Shown: positions 8,483-17,988, numbered from the stretch's first letter. The stretch is DNA of 42,138 bases from Candidatus Omnitrophota bacterium (GCA_013177805.1 JABLXU010000049.1:1-42138), one strand, 5' to 3'. Numbers and translations: made by a program. Notes: generated from the sequence alone by a model not told the origin.

Positions 8483-8723
8483 GTTCTGAGAGGGGAACAT
8501 AATCAATCGTAACTATATCCTGGCGAGTCCCCCCTTTCGCTGCCCGCGTACTTATTTTCCCAACTTGAATCCGTGAACGAAGATTCTTAAAAAAAAGGAT
8601 TTAAGTCCCCTCGTTTTGCCCGTTTCCCGCTTTCTGACTCTGATTTCATCCCGCCTTGCCGGATTCAACGCGGATTATCTATGTCCAATCTGTAACAAAA
8701 ACTTCCCTTTTCTCCTCCCTCTC

Positions 8724-8824
8724 TGTTTATCTCGGGTACATAGATTACAGGTGTTCGGGGACATAGGTAACACATTTAAGGTGCATATTCGACTCGAAAA
8801 AAGGAGGATCCGAATATGCCCTGG
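8724..8824 (+). mobile_element. relic of the left end of an IS481-type insertion sequence (copy A)
   Basis: These 101 bp match 31043-31143 at about 92% (8 differences by eye). Homology begins at TGTTTA, a TG-start typical of IS481 tips, and contains two near-identical neighbouring units (GGGTACATAGATTACAG and GGGGACATAGGTAACAC), probably transposase sites. It ends with AAGGAGG and an ATG followed by CCC TGG (Met-Pro-Trp), the usual opening of IS481 transposases. Right after that the sequence leaves the element, so only the end remains. The rest of the gap 8483-8886 shows no gene and nothing I recognise. Confidence 0.6.
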
Positions 8825-8886
8825 ATTATAATCCATGATCCATCAACCCTGGGTTCCTCTACCTGGGACTATTCTCCGTCTCATCT

Positions 8887-9549
8887 TCACTCCTCTGCGA
8901 TCCCTTCCCTATTACCCAAAGCCTGTTTATTTACATACCGGGCCGATTTACCGGTCTTGTAAAGGATCAAGGCCTCACGGAACAGGGATTCCCCCCGGTA
9001 CGATATATGCAACACCGGGTATTGGTTGAGAAACTCCTGGAATTCCTGCCTTTCGGCCGGAGTGTCCAGGAAGAAGAGCGCCGCGCGGATCGCGGGACGC
9101 TTCCCTTTGCGCACGGGGAAATCCTTCTTGGTGGAGAGATCCAGACATTCCTTGATGATCTGTATGCCCTTCTGGACCGACCGGCGCGCGGTATCCTCAG
9201 AAATCCGCAACTCCTTTGCTATCTGGGGAATACCCGCGCCCGTGTCCAAAATCCGCAGAATGCACTGTTGCGGATGGCCCCGCAATTTCCGGCGGACGAT
9301 TTCCCGTACAGTTTCGATTTGCATGGAAGTGTCCTGCCGCCCTGATTCCTCCCTTCGGCCCATGTCCCCCAAGGGATTCTCCGCCTGCTCCATCACCGCT
9401 AGATACGCGGGATCGTACGGAATTTCATGGTAATCGCGCTCGATGGTGACATCTTTTAGCAATTCCTCCCATTCTGGAGGCTGCGTGGCTTCGGTTTCTG
9501 GAAAAAAGGAATCGCGTATCAAAGCAAGGTTTTTTCGTTTCTTCTTCAT
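8887..9549 (-). CDS. HTH protein with sigma-70 region 4-like domain, unknown role
   Basis: 220 residues from the ATG at 9549, which has AGGAG 10 nt upstream. Very basic at the N-terminus (MKKKRK), no signal peptide. Residues ~78-135 contain a helix-turn-helix of the sigma-70 region 4/LuxR kind: 'VREIVRRKLRGHPQQCILRILDTGAGIPQIAKEL' broken up as helix, turn, 'RISEDTARRSVQKGIQ' recognition helix. The C-terminal 80 residues are unrecognised, with 'AERQEFQEFLNQYP'. No sigma region 2 is seen, so it is not an ECF sigma factor; a DNA-binding regulator is likelier. A 22-bp perfect palindrome lies in its promoter region, which suggests self-regulation or regulation of the divergent 1010-residue gene. 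Confidence 0.6.
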   Translation of the reverse strand: MKKKRKNLALIRDSFFPETEATQPPEWEELLKDVTIERDYHEIPYDPAYLAVMEQAENPLGDMGRREESGRQDTSMQIETVREIVRRKLRGHPQQCILRILDTGAGIPQIAKELRISEDTARRSVQKGIQIIKECLDLSTKKDFPVRKGKRPAIRAALFFLDTPAERQEFQEFLNQYPVLHISYRGESLFREALILYKTGKSARYVNKQALGNREGIAEE

Positions 9550-9614
9550 TGTCTTACGGCTCCTTCGATGATTCATAGGGACGTGGAGACGTAAGACTGC
9601 AAATATAATGCCAA

Positions 9615-9644
9615 ATATTGAACAAATGTTCAATATAAATTATA
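9615..9644 (-). promoter_or_regulatory. palindromic operator next to a TATAAT box
   Basis: ATATTGAAC (9615-9623) and GTTCAATAT (9628-9636) form a perfect 9-bp inverted repeat with a 4-nt centre. On the minus strand a perfect TATAAT (9639-9644) lies immediately upstream, so a protein bound here would cover the start of transcription of the HTH gene. On the plus strand TTGAAC (9618-9623), 17 nt, TATACC (9641-9646) could serve the divergent gene at 9843. The rest of 9550-9842 holds an imperfect REP-like motif near 9736-9770. Confidence 0.5.
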
Positions 9645-9842
9645 CCAAAATACTCCACTATCTCAGTGCTTGATTCATGATATGCGTATGGCTGGAAACG
9701 CTACCCCATTCCCTATGGGAGAAACCACCCTCAAGTTCCCTTTCCCCCTGGGAGAGGTGTGGGAAGAGGTTTAGAGTATTCGCCAGATTTTTTCTTGTGG
9801 AAGTGAAAGGTCTATATATCTACCCAGAAAGGCAACGGAATT

Positions 9843-12800
9843 ATGAATATCCTTTCCCAATTATTGCTGGTTTTCACATTCGGTTCTGCTATTCCAGTGG
9901 TAGGATCCACGGAAGAATCCCCGTTTCGGTCGCCAGCCAAACCCATGCCGGCCGGCGAACCGGCGGGGGAGCGCCCTTATGAAATGGTTCTGGCCGGGCG
10001 GGTTCCGCCGCACGCGCCCCTGGTTGATTTCAACGCGCTGGACGGCTGGATTCTCGAAGGCCGCCACGGGGCGCAAGGCGAGTTGGCTGTCTCACAAACG
10101 CAGCGGGTGTGGGAATCGCCCGTGGCCCGGGTGACGTACCGTGGCGCGTCCAATGATAGCGAAATTACGCTGCATCCGCCCAAGCCTTTGCCGATTCCGC
10201 AAGGCTCCAACGCCGCCACATTGTGGTGTTACGGGAATAACTGGGGCTGGGTGTCCGATCCCACCACGCCGCAGGTGGAGATCGTATTGTTGCTGCAGGA
10301 CTCCCAGGACGCCGTGCACCCGCTCGCGATGAACCGTGTAAACTGGAAAGAATGGTGGTTGATTCACAAAGTGATTCCCCCCGCCCTCCAGGAGAAACAA
10401 CCCTTGCGGCTGGCGGGGATTCAAATCAAGGGCTGCGCCAACACGGAAGACCGCGAGTTGTTTTTGGAGGACTTATGCTTCATCCGTGAATCCCCCGCTC
10501 CGCTGACCTTCCAGCCCCGGCCCAAGCGCGGCGTTGATCCCTTTCCGGGACAATCTCCCGGGGCCAACACGGGACCAGGCCGGCTGCCGTTTCCCACCCG
10601 GGAAGAGACCATCCTGCCCGGGAATTTCACGGCCCAATTCAAAACCTCATTGGAAGAACGTGAGAATCAGTTCATCTTCCGTTACTGGGGAGATGACACC
10701 CGATTGGCCTATTTTCTTTCTCCTTCAGAACCATTTTTCCGCGGGATTCAAGTCCAGATGAATGACAGCCGGATCGCCACATTTTGGAACGAAGGCGGGC
10801 CGAAATTCGCGGAAGAACTGAGAGATCCGCAATTTTTGAAAGCCGAAACACCCGGAAACGGCGTTTTGCGCGCGGTTTGGCAAGGAAGGGCCGGTGATCA
10901 AGAAGTCCAGGTGGAGATGCAAGTCCGCCTGTGGCAGAAATCCCTGGTCTTAGATACATATTGTCTGGGAGGCCAGGCCACGGAGTTATCGTACGGTTAC
11001 TGGGCCGATGTCGAAAATCCGGAATTGGTGCAATTGCCCTATCTCAACTATGGCGGGCATCATTTGAACGTACTGATGTCCAAGGGCGGGACGCCGTTTT
11101 TCGCGTCGGTGTGGATGGACTGGTACCGCTCCAATGCCTCGCAGCCCTATGCCGTCGATACAATTGAATCCGGCCGGATCCAGCTCAACGGCGGCGTGCG
11201 GTATTTATCCAAATCCGACGGCGCGCGGAACGATCTCTTCGAGCGGGTATTCATCACCGTATCGCCCTTCTTCGAAGAGACCCTTCCCACCATTGCCAAT
11301 CCGCCCGCCAAGCGGGGGAAGGAGGCTGGCAGCCGCTTATGGGTGGAAAGCTGGGGGCCTTCGGATTACGAACGGGAAATGGCGCATTCCCGGATATTGC
11401 GGGCGTATGGCATCGAGCAACTGACCCAATGCAACCATGAGATCACCTGGCGGGATGGCGGCGAGAGTTTCACCTTCCGCACCCAGTCCGCGCCGGGAAA
11501 AGGTGGTGACGAGGCGCTGAAAAACTACATCGCCCATCAAAAGTCGCTGGATTGGCGGGCCGGGTTGTACACCAACTACTGCGATTTCGCGCCGGTGAAC
11601 GAATTTTGGGATATCGACATGGTCATGCGCGGCGCCAATTTCGATCTCGTGCGCGCCTGGCCACGCTGCTATTCGCCCAAGGCTCTCTTTGCCGTGGAAA
11701 TGGACCGGAAACTCGCGCCCCTCATCCAGGCCAAGTTCAACACCAACGCCGCCTACACCGACGTGCATACCTCGGTGTCACCCTGGGACCGTTGCGACTA
11801 CGACTCCCGCGTCCCGGGCGCGGGGACTTTCGCGGCCACGTTTTACGCCTATGGGGAACTCCTGCTGCACGATCAAGATGTCTACGACGGCCATTGCTGG
11901 TCGGAAGGCCATCATCAATGGCTGTACGCTGGATTGTGCGCGGGGAACTATGGATTGACCTACAGCGCCCTGGCCCTGTGGAAATATCCCTACCTGCCGC
12001 ATTTTGACCTGCTGAAAATGCATCCCCTCACGGTGGATATCGGCATGCCTTGGACCGGCCGTTTCTTCGAGGGGAAGGAGGGCTGGAACAAACCAGAAAA
12101 TATCGAGGCCAGCATCGACCAGTTCCTCGCCGCCACCATCGCTTACGGCCATATCGGCTGGCTGGTGGAAGACGCGCACGGCATCCGCCAGACCTGCCGT
12201 TCGTACTACATGCTGCAACCGCTGCAAAGCCGCTACGCCATGATCAAACCGGAAAGTATCCGGTACGGCAAAGACAACGGCCTGATCGATACTTCCAGCG
12301 CGCTGCAAACAGGCGCGTGGCAGGACAGCCGCCTCTTCATCCGTTACGCTAATGGCTTGGAAGTGTGGGTGAATGGAAATCCTGAAACGAATTGGACGGT
12401 CCAAACGCCGGATCAATCCTACACGCTTCCTCCCTACGGCTGGCTCGCGGTTCAGGCGGAGGATTTCCACACGGGCTCATATCTCATAGATCGCCGGCGG
12501 TGCGATTGGATGAGCGCGTCGGAGAGTGTTTTCGTGGATGGCCGCGGAGCATTCCGGCAGTTGGATGGGATAGGCACGGCGGGAAGCGTAGCCGTGCGCT
12601 GGAGCGAATCAAACCAAGGCCTTTCCATCATTGCGGTGGAAGGAGTGGACAAATTGACGATCGGTCCGGTGGAGAAAAAATGGCCGCCAAACGATGTCCG
12701 ATCTGAAATCGCACGGATCCAGCAAGCGCCTCAGATCACCGTGAACGCGTTCGATCTTCATGGCCGTCGGCGCAACGCGGAACCGGTGGTCTTGCGGCAA

Positions 12801-12875
12801 AAGACGGATGGATCGAGCTGGGAAATCCCTGTGGTGGAAAACGCAATTCGGTATGAGATCCAGGCCGGGGAATGA
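9843..12875 (+). CDS. large secreted putative glycoside hydrolase (GH-D/GH101/DUF5696-like barrel)
   Basis: 1010 residues with a Sec signal peptide (residues 1-22). Residues ~45-220 look like a beta-sandwich binding domain, ~260-490 a second beta-rich domain as found before the barrel in GH31/36/101-like enzymes, ~510-860 a TIM barrel, and the tail is beta-rich. In the barrel 'DWRAGLYTNYCDFAP', 'YTDVHTSVSPWDRC' (Y638, D640) and 'HCWSEGHHQWLYAG' (E688) look like substrate-binding and acid/base positions: D640 and E688 are my candidates for the catalytic pair. I infer a retaining glycosidase related to the DUF5696/GH101 group, but I recognise no named family. It ends 2 bp before the convergent UroD-like gene. 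Only a weak AAAGG precedes the ATG. Confidence 0.65.
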   Translation: MNILSQLLLVFTFGSAIPVVGSTEESPFRSPAKPMPAGEPAGERPYEMVLAGRVPPHAPLVDFNALDGWILEGRHGAQGELAVSQTQRVWESPVARVTYRGASNDSEITLHPPKPLPIPQGSNAATLWCYGNNWGWVSDPTTPQVEIVLLLQDSQDAVHPLAMNRVNWKEWWLIHKVIPPALQEKQPLRLAGIQIKGCANTEDRELFLEDLCFIRESPAPLTFQPRPKRGVDPFPGQSPGANTGPGRLPFPTREETILPGNFTAQFKTSLEERENQFIFRYWGDDTRLAYFLSPSEPFFRGIQVQMNDSRIATFWNEGGPKFAEELRDPQFLKAETPGNGVLRAVWQGRAGDQEVQVEMQVRLWQKSLVLDTYCLGGQATELSYGYWADVENPELVQLPYLNYGGHHLNVLMSKGGTPFFASVWMDWYRSNASQPYAVDTIESGRIQLNGGVRYLSKSDGARNDLFERVFITVSPFFEETLPTIANPPAKRGKEAGSRLWVESWGPSDYEREMAHSRILRAYGIEQLTQCNHEITWRDGGESFTFRTQSAPGKGGDEALKNYIAHQKSLDWRAGLYTNYCDFAPVNEFWDIDMVMRGANFDLVRAWPRCYSPKALFAVEMDRKLAPLIQAKFNTNAAYTDVHTSVSPWDRCDYDSRVPGAGTFAATFYAYGELLLHDQDVYDGHCWSEGHHQWLYAGLCAGNYGLTYSALALWKYPYLPHFDLLKMHPLTVDIGMPWTGRFFEGKEGWNKPENIEASIDQFLAATIAYGHIGWLVEDAHGIRQTCRSYYMLQPLQSRYAMIKPESIRYGKDNGLIDTSSALQTGAWQDSRLFIRYANGLEVWVNGNPETNWTVQTPDQSYTLPPYGWLAVQAEDFHTGSYLIDRRRCDWMSASESVFVDGRGAFRQLDGIGTAGSVAVRWSESNQGLSIIAVEGVDKLTIGPVEKKWPPNDVRSEIARIQQAPQITVNAFDLHGRRRNAEPVVLRQKTDGSSWEIPVVENAIRYEIQAGE

Positions 12876-12877
12876 GA

Positions 12878-14104
12878 TTACGAATTCACCGCATCGAACA
12901 TGGCGGCGATGTTAGCGGGCGGCACGTTCGCCAGAATATTGTGCACCTGCTGGAAGACAAATCCGCCGCCGGGGCTGAAGATCGAAACCAGATCCTTGAC
13001 ATGGTGCCGTACCTCCTCCGGGGTGGCGTTGGGCAGCATGTATTGCGTGTCGCAGCCCCCGCCCCAGAAACAGATATCCCGCCCGAACTCGGATTTCAGC
13101 TCGCCGGGATCCATCCCAGCGCAGCTGATTTGCACGGGATTGATGGCTTCGAGGCCGGCGTCGATCAAATGCCGTAACAATGGCCGCACTCCGCCGCAGC
13201 AGTGCAACATGATCTTCACATCCGCCTTTTTTTTGACCTCGGCCCACATCAAGGCGTGGCGGGGTTTGAAGAATTCTTCGTACATTTTTGGAGAAATCTG
13301 GGGGCCGCTTTGCATCCCCAGGTCGTCTCCGAACAGGATGATGTCGATATAGTCGCCCACCGCGTCCAGGAAATTCCCGAGATTGGCGAGATGAATCTCC
13401 ACTAACTTGTCCAAAAACTCGTGCGCGCGGCGGGGCTCGCCGGCCAGCATCATCAGGAATACGTCGTTCCGGAAGAGAAACTGCCCTATCTCCAACAGGT
13501 TTCCGCCGAACAAGCCGATGATGGCACGGTCGGTCTGTTCCCGGAGCGCGCGCGCCCCCTCCCGCAAGCGTTCCTTCCCTCCGGGACCGGCCACCAGGGG
13601 ACCTGGCGGGGAGGCAATGGCGGTCCACATGCACTCACCAAGGGCGTCGGCGATCCGGTTGAAATCCACACTCTCTTCGAGAAATGGGTAGTGACATTGC
13701 TCGAAATAATACGCGCCGTCGGGCATCTTCGCGATCACCCGCCCGCTCGCCGACCGGATGACCCACTCCCGCTCGCCCCGTTCCGGGCGGGTCCAGGCCG
13801 GCATCTGGCAGGGCGTGCCGTCGGGGAGGGTCCAATCGATCCAATGTTCATCCTCGAGGGCGAAAGCGCGGCCCAGTTCGATGGTATCCACACCAAAGCG
13901 GTCCAGCACGTCTTCATCCACGATGGCCAACTGCTGGATGGGGTCGTAAACCCGGACCGGCCGCGGCGGCAGATCCAGATATTCCCGCAATTTGGGATAG
14001 ACCATGGCGCTGATGCCGGAAGAGCGGTGACCGGAAAAGTCGATGGGGACGCGGTCCGGCTCGCGGTGGTTGAGAGCGTCGAGAACCCGGGAGCGAGGGG
14101 TCAT
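12878..14104 (-). CDS. uroporphyrinogen decarboxylase-fold protein (MtaA/CmuA-like)
   Basis: 408 residues. 'MTPRSRVLDALNHREPDRVPIDF' in two halves marks the start of the UroD/MtaA superfamily. Further on are 'VKIMLHCCGGVRPLLRHLIDAGLEAINP' elements and 'FWGGGCDTQYMLP'. The His-Cys of 'HCCG' and the Cys of 'GGCD' sit where zinc ligands occur in corrinoid methyltransferases of this family. It lacks the heme-type residues of HemE and is not in a heme operon. This subgroup is common near sugar oxidoreductases and rhamnose genes in Planctomycete-like genomes, and its reaction is not known. AAGGAA lies 7 nt before the ATG. Downstream, 71 bp from its start, lies the rhamnose mutarotase on the same strand. 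Confidence 0.85.
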   Translation of the reverse strand: MTPRSRVLDALNHREPDRVPIDFSGHRSSGISAMVYPKLREYLDLPPRPVRVYDPIQQLAIVDEDVLDRFGVDTIELGRAFALEDEHWIDWTLPDGTPCQMPAWTRPERGEREWVIRSASGRVIAKMPDGAYYFEQCHYPFLEESVDFNRIADALGECMWTAIASPPGPLVAGPGGKERLREGARALREQTDRAIIGLFGGNLLEIGQFLFRNDVFLMMLAGEPRRAHEFLDKLVEIHLANLGNFLDAVGDYIDIILFGDDLGMQSGPQISPKMYEEFFKPRHALMWAEVKKKADVKIMLHCCGGVRPLLRHLIDAGLEAINPVQISCAGMDPGELKSEFGRDICFWGGGCDTQYMLPNATPEEVRHHVKDLVSIFSPGGGFVFQQVHNILANVPPANIAAMFDAVNS

Positions 14105-14175
14105 GATTCATTTCCTTCCGTAGGCGGATAGCGGGGGGATAGCCGGGTGGCTTCGGAACCCCGGACAGATTGGGA

Positions 14176-14499
14176 TCAATCGAGGTGAAAAATTTCTTCC
14201 ATCCCGATCCACCAGGCCTTCTTTTCCGGATGACATTCCGGATCGAAACAAGGAGTGCAGACCTTCCACCATTCCTGGGTCACGGGGTCGGCGGCCATTC
14301 GGTCCATGTCTTGTTGGAAATCATCTCCTGTGTATTCGAAATAACTAAACAACCAACCGTCATGGAGAAAGATCGTGTAATTCCGGATATGGCATCGCGT
14401 GATCATCTCCAGAACCTGCGGCCAGACCGCCGCGTGCAACCGTTTGTATTCCTCGATTTTTTCCGGATGGAGCCGGACACAGGAACCGTATCGTTCCAT
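14176..14499 (-). CDS. rhaM: L-rhamnose mutarotase
   Basis: 107 residues, the usual size of RhaM (104 in E. coli), if started at the ATG at 14499, which has AGAGAGGG about 10 nt upstream; longer starts overlap unrelated sequence. The enzyme interconverts alpha and beta anomers of L-rhamnose, speeding uptake or isomerisation. Conserved positions are in place: R9-L near the N-terminus, Y18, catalytic H22 in 'RLHAAVWP', Y41 in 'NYTIFL', W77-W78, and the family's C-terminal 'FHLD'. It lies just upstream of the UroD-like gene on the same strand (71 bp), so the two may be co-expressed. No rhamnose isomerase or kinase is in the window. Confidence 0.92.
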   Translation of the reverse strand: MERYGSCVRLHPEKIEEYKRLHAAVWPQVLEMITRCHIRNYTIFLHDGWLFSYFEYTGDDFQQDMDRMAADPVTQEWWKVCTPCFDPECHPEKKAWWIGMEEIFHLD

Positions 14500-14686
14500 G
14501 ATGATAAATCCCTCTCTTTCCGTATGGGACAATCCGCCGGTGGTCTTCACGGGACTCCTTTACCATTTTTCCCCATCCGGCCTGAGAAGTGTAGGCAAAC
14601 CCATCCGTTTGGCGCCGTTATTCTCCTCCTCCGGAGGTCTCAAAACCCCTTCCCGGTCGGACCTGCCCGGAAACTGTTTGCGGTTG

Positions 14687-14715
14687 TTCACAACCGGGGC
14701 ATCCGCTGATAGGAT
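14687..14715 (+). promoter_or_regulatory. possible carB promoter
   Basis: TTCACA (14687-14692), 17-nt spacer, TAGGAT (14710-14715), about 43 nt before the carB ATG. Spacing is ideal but each box has mismatches. The gap 14500-14758 shows no other clear element. Confidence 0.3.
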
Positions 14716-14758
14716 ATTCGGTTCGAGATTGCCGACACTCCCTGAAAGGATTCCATCC

Positions 14759-17700
14759 ATGCCCCATCGAACGGACATTCATAAGGTCATGATCATCGGT
14801 TCCGGCCCGATCGTGATTGGCCAGGCGTGCGAATTCGATTATTCCGGAACCCAGGCATGCAAAGCGTTGCGCCGCTTGGGTTACGAAGTGGTGCTGGTCA
14901 ATTCCAATCCCGCCACCATCATGACCGATCCGGGCATGGCGGATAGAACGTACATTGAGCCTCTTGATGTAGATACGGTAGCCAAAATCATCGAGAAGGA
15001 ACGGCCGGACGCGCTGCTGCCCAACCTGGGCGGACAGACCGGCCTCAACTTGGCTTCGGAACTGGCTACCGCCGGGATTCTCGAAAAGTACGGTGTGCAA
15101 GTCATCGGGGTCAACGTGGACGCCATCAAGCGGGGCGAAGACCGGACGGCGTTCAAGGAAACCATGGACCGCCTGGGCATCGCCATGCCGCAAAGCGAGG
15201 CCGTGTATACCGTGAAGGACGCGGAGGAAGTGGCCGACCGGCTGGGTTACCCCGTAGTGGTCCGGCCCGCGTACACCTTGGGAGGAACAGGCGGCGGCAT
15301 GGTGTTCAATGTCGAGGAACTCCGGGTGGTCGCGCAACGCGGGCTTAGCGCAAGCATGATCAATCAAATCTTGATCGAAGAATCGGTCAGCGGATGGGAA
15401 GAGCTGGAACTCGAGGTGGTGCGTGACGCGAAAAACCAGATGATCACCGTGTGTTTCATCGAGAACGTGGACCCGATGGGAGTGCACACCGGCGATTCCT
15501 ACTGCACCGCGCCCATGTTGACGATCTCCGAGGACTTGCAAAAGCGGTTGCAAAAATATTCCTATGCCATCGTGGAGGCGATCGAAGTCATCGGGGGGAC
15601 CAACATCCAATTCGCGCACGATCCGCAAACCGGCCGGGTGGTGGTGATCGAGATCAATCCGCGCACTTCGCGCTCCTCCGCCCTGGCCTCCAAAGCCACG
15701 GGCTTTCCCATCGCCTATGTCTCGTCCCTGCTGGCCGCGGGGCTGACCTTGGACGAGATTCCATACTGGCGGGAAGGCACGCTGGAGAAATACACGCCCT
15801 CCGGCGATTACGTGGTGGTAAAATTCGCGCGGTGGGCCTTCGAGAAATTCAAGAACGCTCAAGACCGGCTGGGCACGCAAATGCGGGCGGTGGGCGAGGT
15901 CATGGCCATCGGCAAGAACTACAAAGAGGCGTTCCAAAAGGCGATCCGCTCGCTGGAAATCGGCCGCCACGGCTTGGGCTTCGCCAAGGACTTCCACCAG
16001 AAAACCGCCGAAGAATTGATGGACATGCTGTACTATCCCAGCAGCGAGCGGCAGTTCATCATGTACGAATGCCTTCGCAAGGGGGTATCCGTCCAGGCGT
16101 TGTACGAAAAGACCAAAATCAAGCCCTGGTTCATCGAACAGATGAAGGAGCTGGTTAATCTGGAAGAAACCATCCTTCAACACAAAGGGAAATCCCTGCC
16201 GGACCCGCTGTTGATCCAGGCCAAAAAAGACGGATTCGCCGACAAATACCTCGCCCAGCTGCTGGGCGTTCCCGAGGCGGATATCCGCCGGCAGCGGACG
16301 GCGTTGGGCGTAACGGAAGGCTGGGAGCCGGTGCCGGTCTCGGGCGTCGAAAACGCGGCGTACTATTTTTCCACGTACAACGCCCCGGATCAGGTTTCGC
16401 GCAGTGACCGGAAAAAAGTCATGGTGCTGGGCGGCGGCCCCAACCGCATCGGCCAAGGCATCGAGTTCGACTATTGCAGCGTGCACGCCGCGTTCGCGGT
16501 GCGGGAGATGGGCCTCGAGACCATCATGGTCAACTGCAATCCCGAAACCGTCTCCACCGATTACGACACCTCTGACAAACTGTATTTCGAGCCGCTGACT
16601 GTCGAGGACGTGCTCAGCATCTATGAGAAAGAGAAACCGGAAGGGGTCATCGTGCAGTTCGGCGGGCAAACCCCGTTGAACATTGCGTCGGAATTGGAGC
16701 GCTGCGGGGTGAAGATCTTGGGCACGCCGCCCGCAACCATCGAAATGGCCGAAGACCGCGACAAATTCCGCCGGATGATGGAAAAACTGGGCATTCCCAT
16801 GCCCCAGGCCGGCACGGCCAGCACGCTGGAGGAGGCTTTGGAACAGGCGCGTCAGATCGGCTATCCCCTGATGCTGCGCCCGTCGTTTGTGCTGGGCGGG
16901 CGGGGGATGGAAATCATCTACGATGAATCGATGCTGCGCGCGTACATCGCGGAAGCAGTGGGTGTGACGCCGGAATGCCCCATCCTGATCGATAAATACC
17001 TGGAAAACGCCCTCGAAGTCGAAACCGACGCGATCTGCGACGGCGAGGAAGTCTTCATCCCCGCCATCATGGAGCATATTGAATACGCGGGCGTCCATTC
17101 CGGCGATTCCGCCTGTGTCATCCCCCCGATCAACATTTCCGCTCCCCACATGCAAACCCTGGCGGAGTACACGGAAAAAATCGCCAAGGCCCTAGGCGTC
17201 ATCGGCTTGATGAACATGCAATACGCCATCGCCGATTGCAAGGTGTACGTTTTGGAGGCCAATCCCCGCGCCTCGCGCACCGTGCCTCTGGTGTCCAAGG
17301 TGTGCGGCATCTCCATGGCCCGCATCGCCACGCAACTCATGCTGGGAAAAAAACTGGCCGAGCTGAACATCCGGAAAGGCGAAATCCCCTATTACGGAGT
17401 GAAGGAAGCCGTGTTCCCCTTCAACATGTTCCCGGAAGTGGATCCGGTGCTGGGGCCGGAGATGCGCTCCACGGGCGAAGTGCTCGGCATGGCCAATGAT
17501 TTCGGGATGGCGTTTTTCAAGGCGCAAGCGGGAGCCAAGCAGAAATTGCCCACGGAAGGAACCGTGCTTATCAGCGTGGCGGAAAAAAACGAGACGTTGT
17601 TGAAAGTAGCCCGGAAATTCGCCGGCCTGGGTTTTAACATTCTGGCGACCCAGGGCACGCACCAGTTCTTGAAAGCGCACGGCATCGAATCCAAACCCGT

Positions 17701-17962
17701 TTATAAGATTCACGAAGACCGGCCCAACATCGTGGATTGCATCATCAACTACGAGATTCAGCTGGTGATCAACACGCCCATCGGCCGCCTGGGGCAGCAC
17801 GACGATTCGTACATCCGCAAGACCGCCGTCAAGCATAAGATTCCCTATATCACCACGCTGACCGCCGCCTTAGCCACCGCCGACAGCATCCAGGCATGCC
17901 GCAACAGCACGTACATGGTGAAATCCCTGCAAGAGTATCACCAGGAAGTGAATCCAGTGTAA
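14759..17962 (+). CDS. carB: carbamoyl-phosphate synthase large subunit
   Basis: 1067 residues (E. coli 1073) from the ATG at 14759, with AAAGGA 8 nt upstream; an in-frame extension of 120 codons upstream runs antisense to rhaM and is not protein-like. It makes carbamoyl phosphate from bicarbonate, ATP and ammonia delivered by the small subunit, for pyrimidine and arginine synthesis. Both ATP-grasp halves are present: 'IIGSGPIVIGQACEFDYSG' at the start and 'LGGGPNRIGQGIEFDYCSV' midway, each with 'RPSxVLGGRGM/RPAYTLGGTGGG' and 'EINPRTSRSS/EANPRASRT'. The C-terminal MGS-type allosteric domain ('LGFNILATQGTHQFL') is intact. carA is not adjacent, so the gene is separate from its partner here. It converges on the next gene with 26 bp between. 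Confidence 0.98.
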   Translation: MPHRTDIHKVMIIGSGPIVIGQACEFDYSGTQACKALRRLGYEVVLVNSNPATIMTDPGMADRTYIEPLDVDTVAKIIEKERPDALLPNLGGQTGLNLASELATAGILEKYGVQVIGVNVDAIKRGEDRTAFKETMDRLGIAMPQSEAVYTVKDAEEVADRLGYPVVVRPAYTLGGTGGGMVFNVEELRVVAQRGLSASMINQILIEESVSGWEELELEVVRDAKNQMITVCFIENVDPMGVHTGDSYCTAPMLTISEDLQKRLQKYSYAIVEAIEVIGGTNIQFAHDPQTGRVVVIEINPRTSRSSALASKATGFPIAYVSSLLAAGLTLDEIPYWREGTLEKYTPSGDYVVVKFARWAFEKFKNAQDRLGTQMRAVGEVMAIGKNYKEAFQKAIRSLEIGRHGLGFAKDFHQKTAEELMDMLYYPSSERQFIMYECLRKGVSVQALYEKTKIKPWFIEQMKELVNLEETILQHKGKSLPDPLLIQAKKDGFADKYLAQLLGVPEADIRRQRTALGVTEGWEPVPVSGVENAAYYFSTYNAPDQVSRSDRKKVMVLGGGPNRIGQGIEFDYCSVHAAFAVREMGLETIMVNCNPETVSTDYDTSDKLYFEPLTVEDVLSIYEKEKPEGVIVQFGGQTPLNIASELERCGVKILGTPPATIEMAEDRDKFRRMMEKLGIPMPQAGTASTLEEALEQARQIGYPLMLRPSFVLGGRGMEIIYDESMLRAYIAEAVGVTPECPILIDKYLENALEVETDAICDGEEVFIPAIMEHIEYAGVHSGDSACVIPPINISAPHMQTLAEYTEKIAKALGVIGLMNMQYAIADCKVYVLEANPRASRTVPLVSKVCGISMARIATQLMLGKKLAELNIRKGEIPYYGVKEAVFPFNMFPEVDPVLGPEMRSTGEVLGMANDFGMAFFKAQAGAKQKLPTEGTVLISVAEKNETLLKVARKFAGLGFNILATQGTHQFLKAHGIESKPVYKIHEDRPNIVDCIINYEIQLVINTPIGRLGQHDDSYIRKTAVKHKIPYITTLTAALATADSIQACRNSTYMVKSLQEYHQEVNPV

Positions 17963-17988
17963 AACCGGAATCCCGTGAGCGATGGATA

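Noticed and set aside
8887..9549. ECF sigma factor
   Set aside because: Only a region 4-like HTH is visible; region 2, needed for core binding and -10 recognition, is not.
14399..14758. 120-codon N-terminal extension of CarB
   Set aside because: It overlaps rhaM on the other strand, has no similarity to CarB, and the ATG at 14759 has its own ribosome binding site and gives the family length.
14618..17155. 845-codon open frame antisense to carB
   Set aside because: It is opposite the well-supported carB gene, rich in His, Arg and Gly as typical of an antisense shadow in GC-rich DNA, and has no domain signature.
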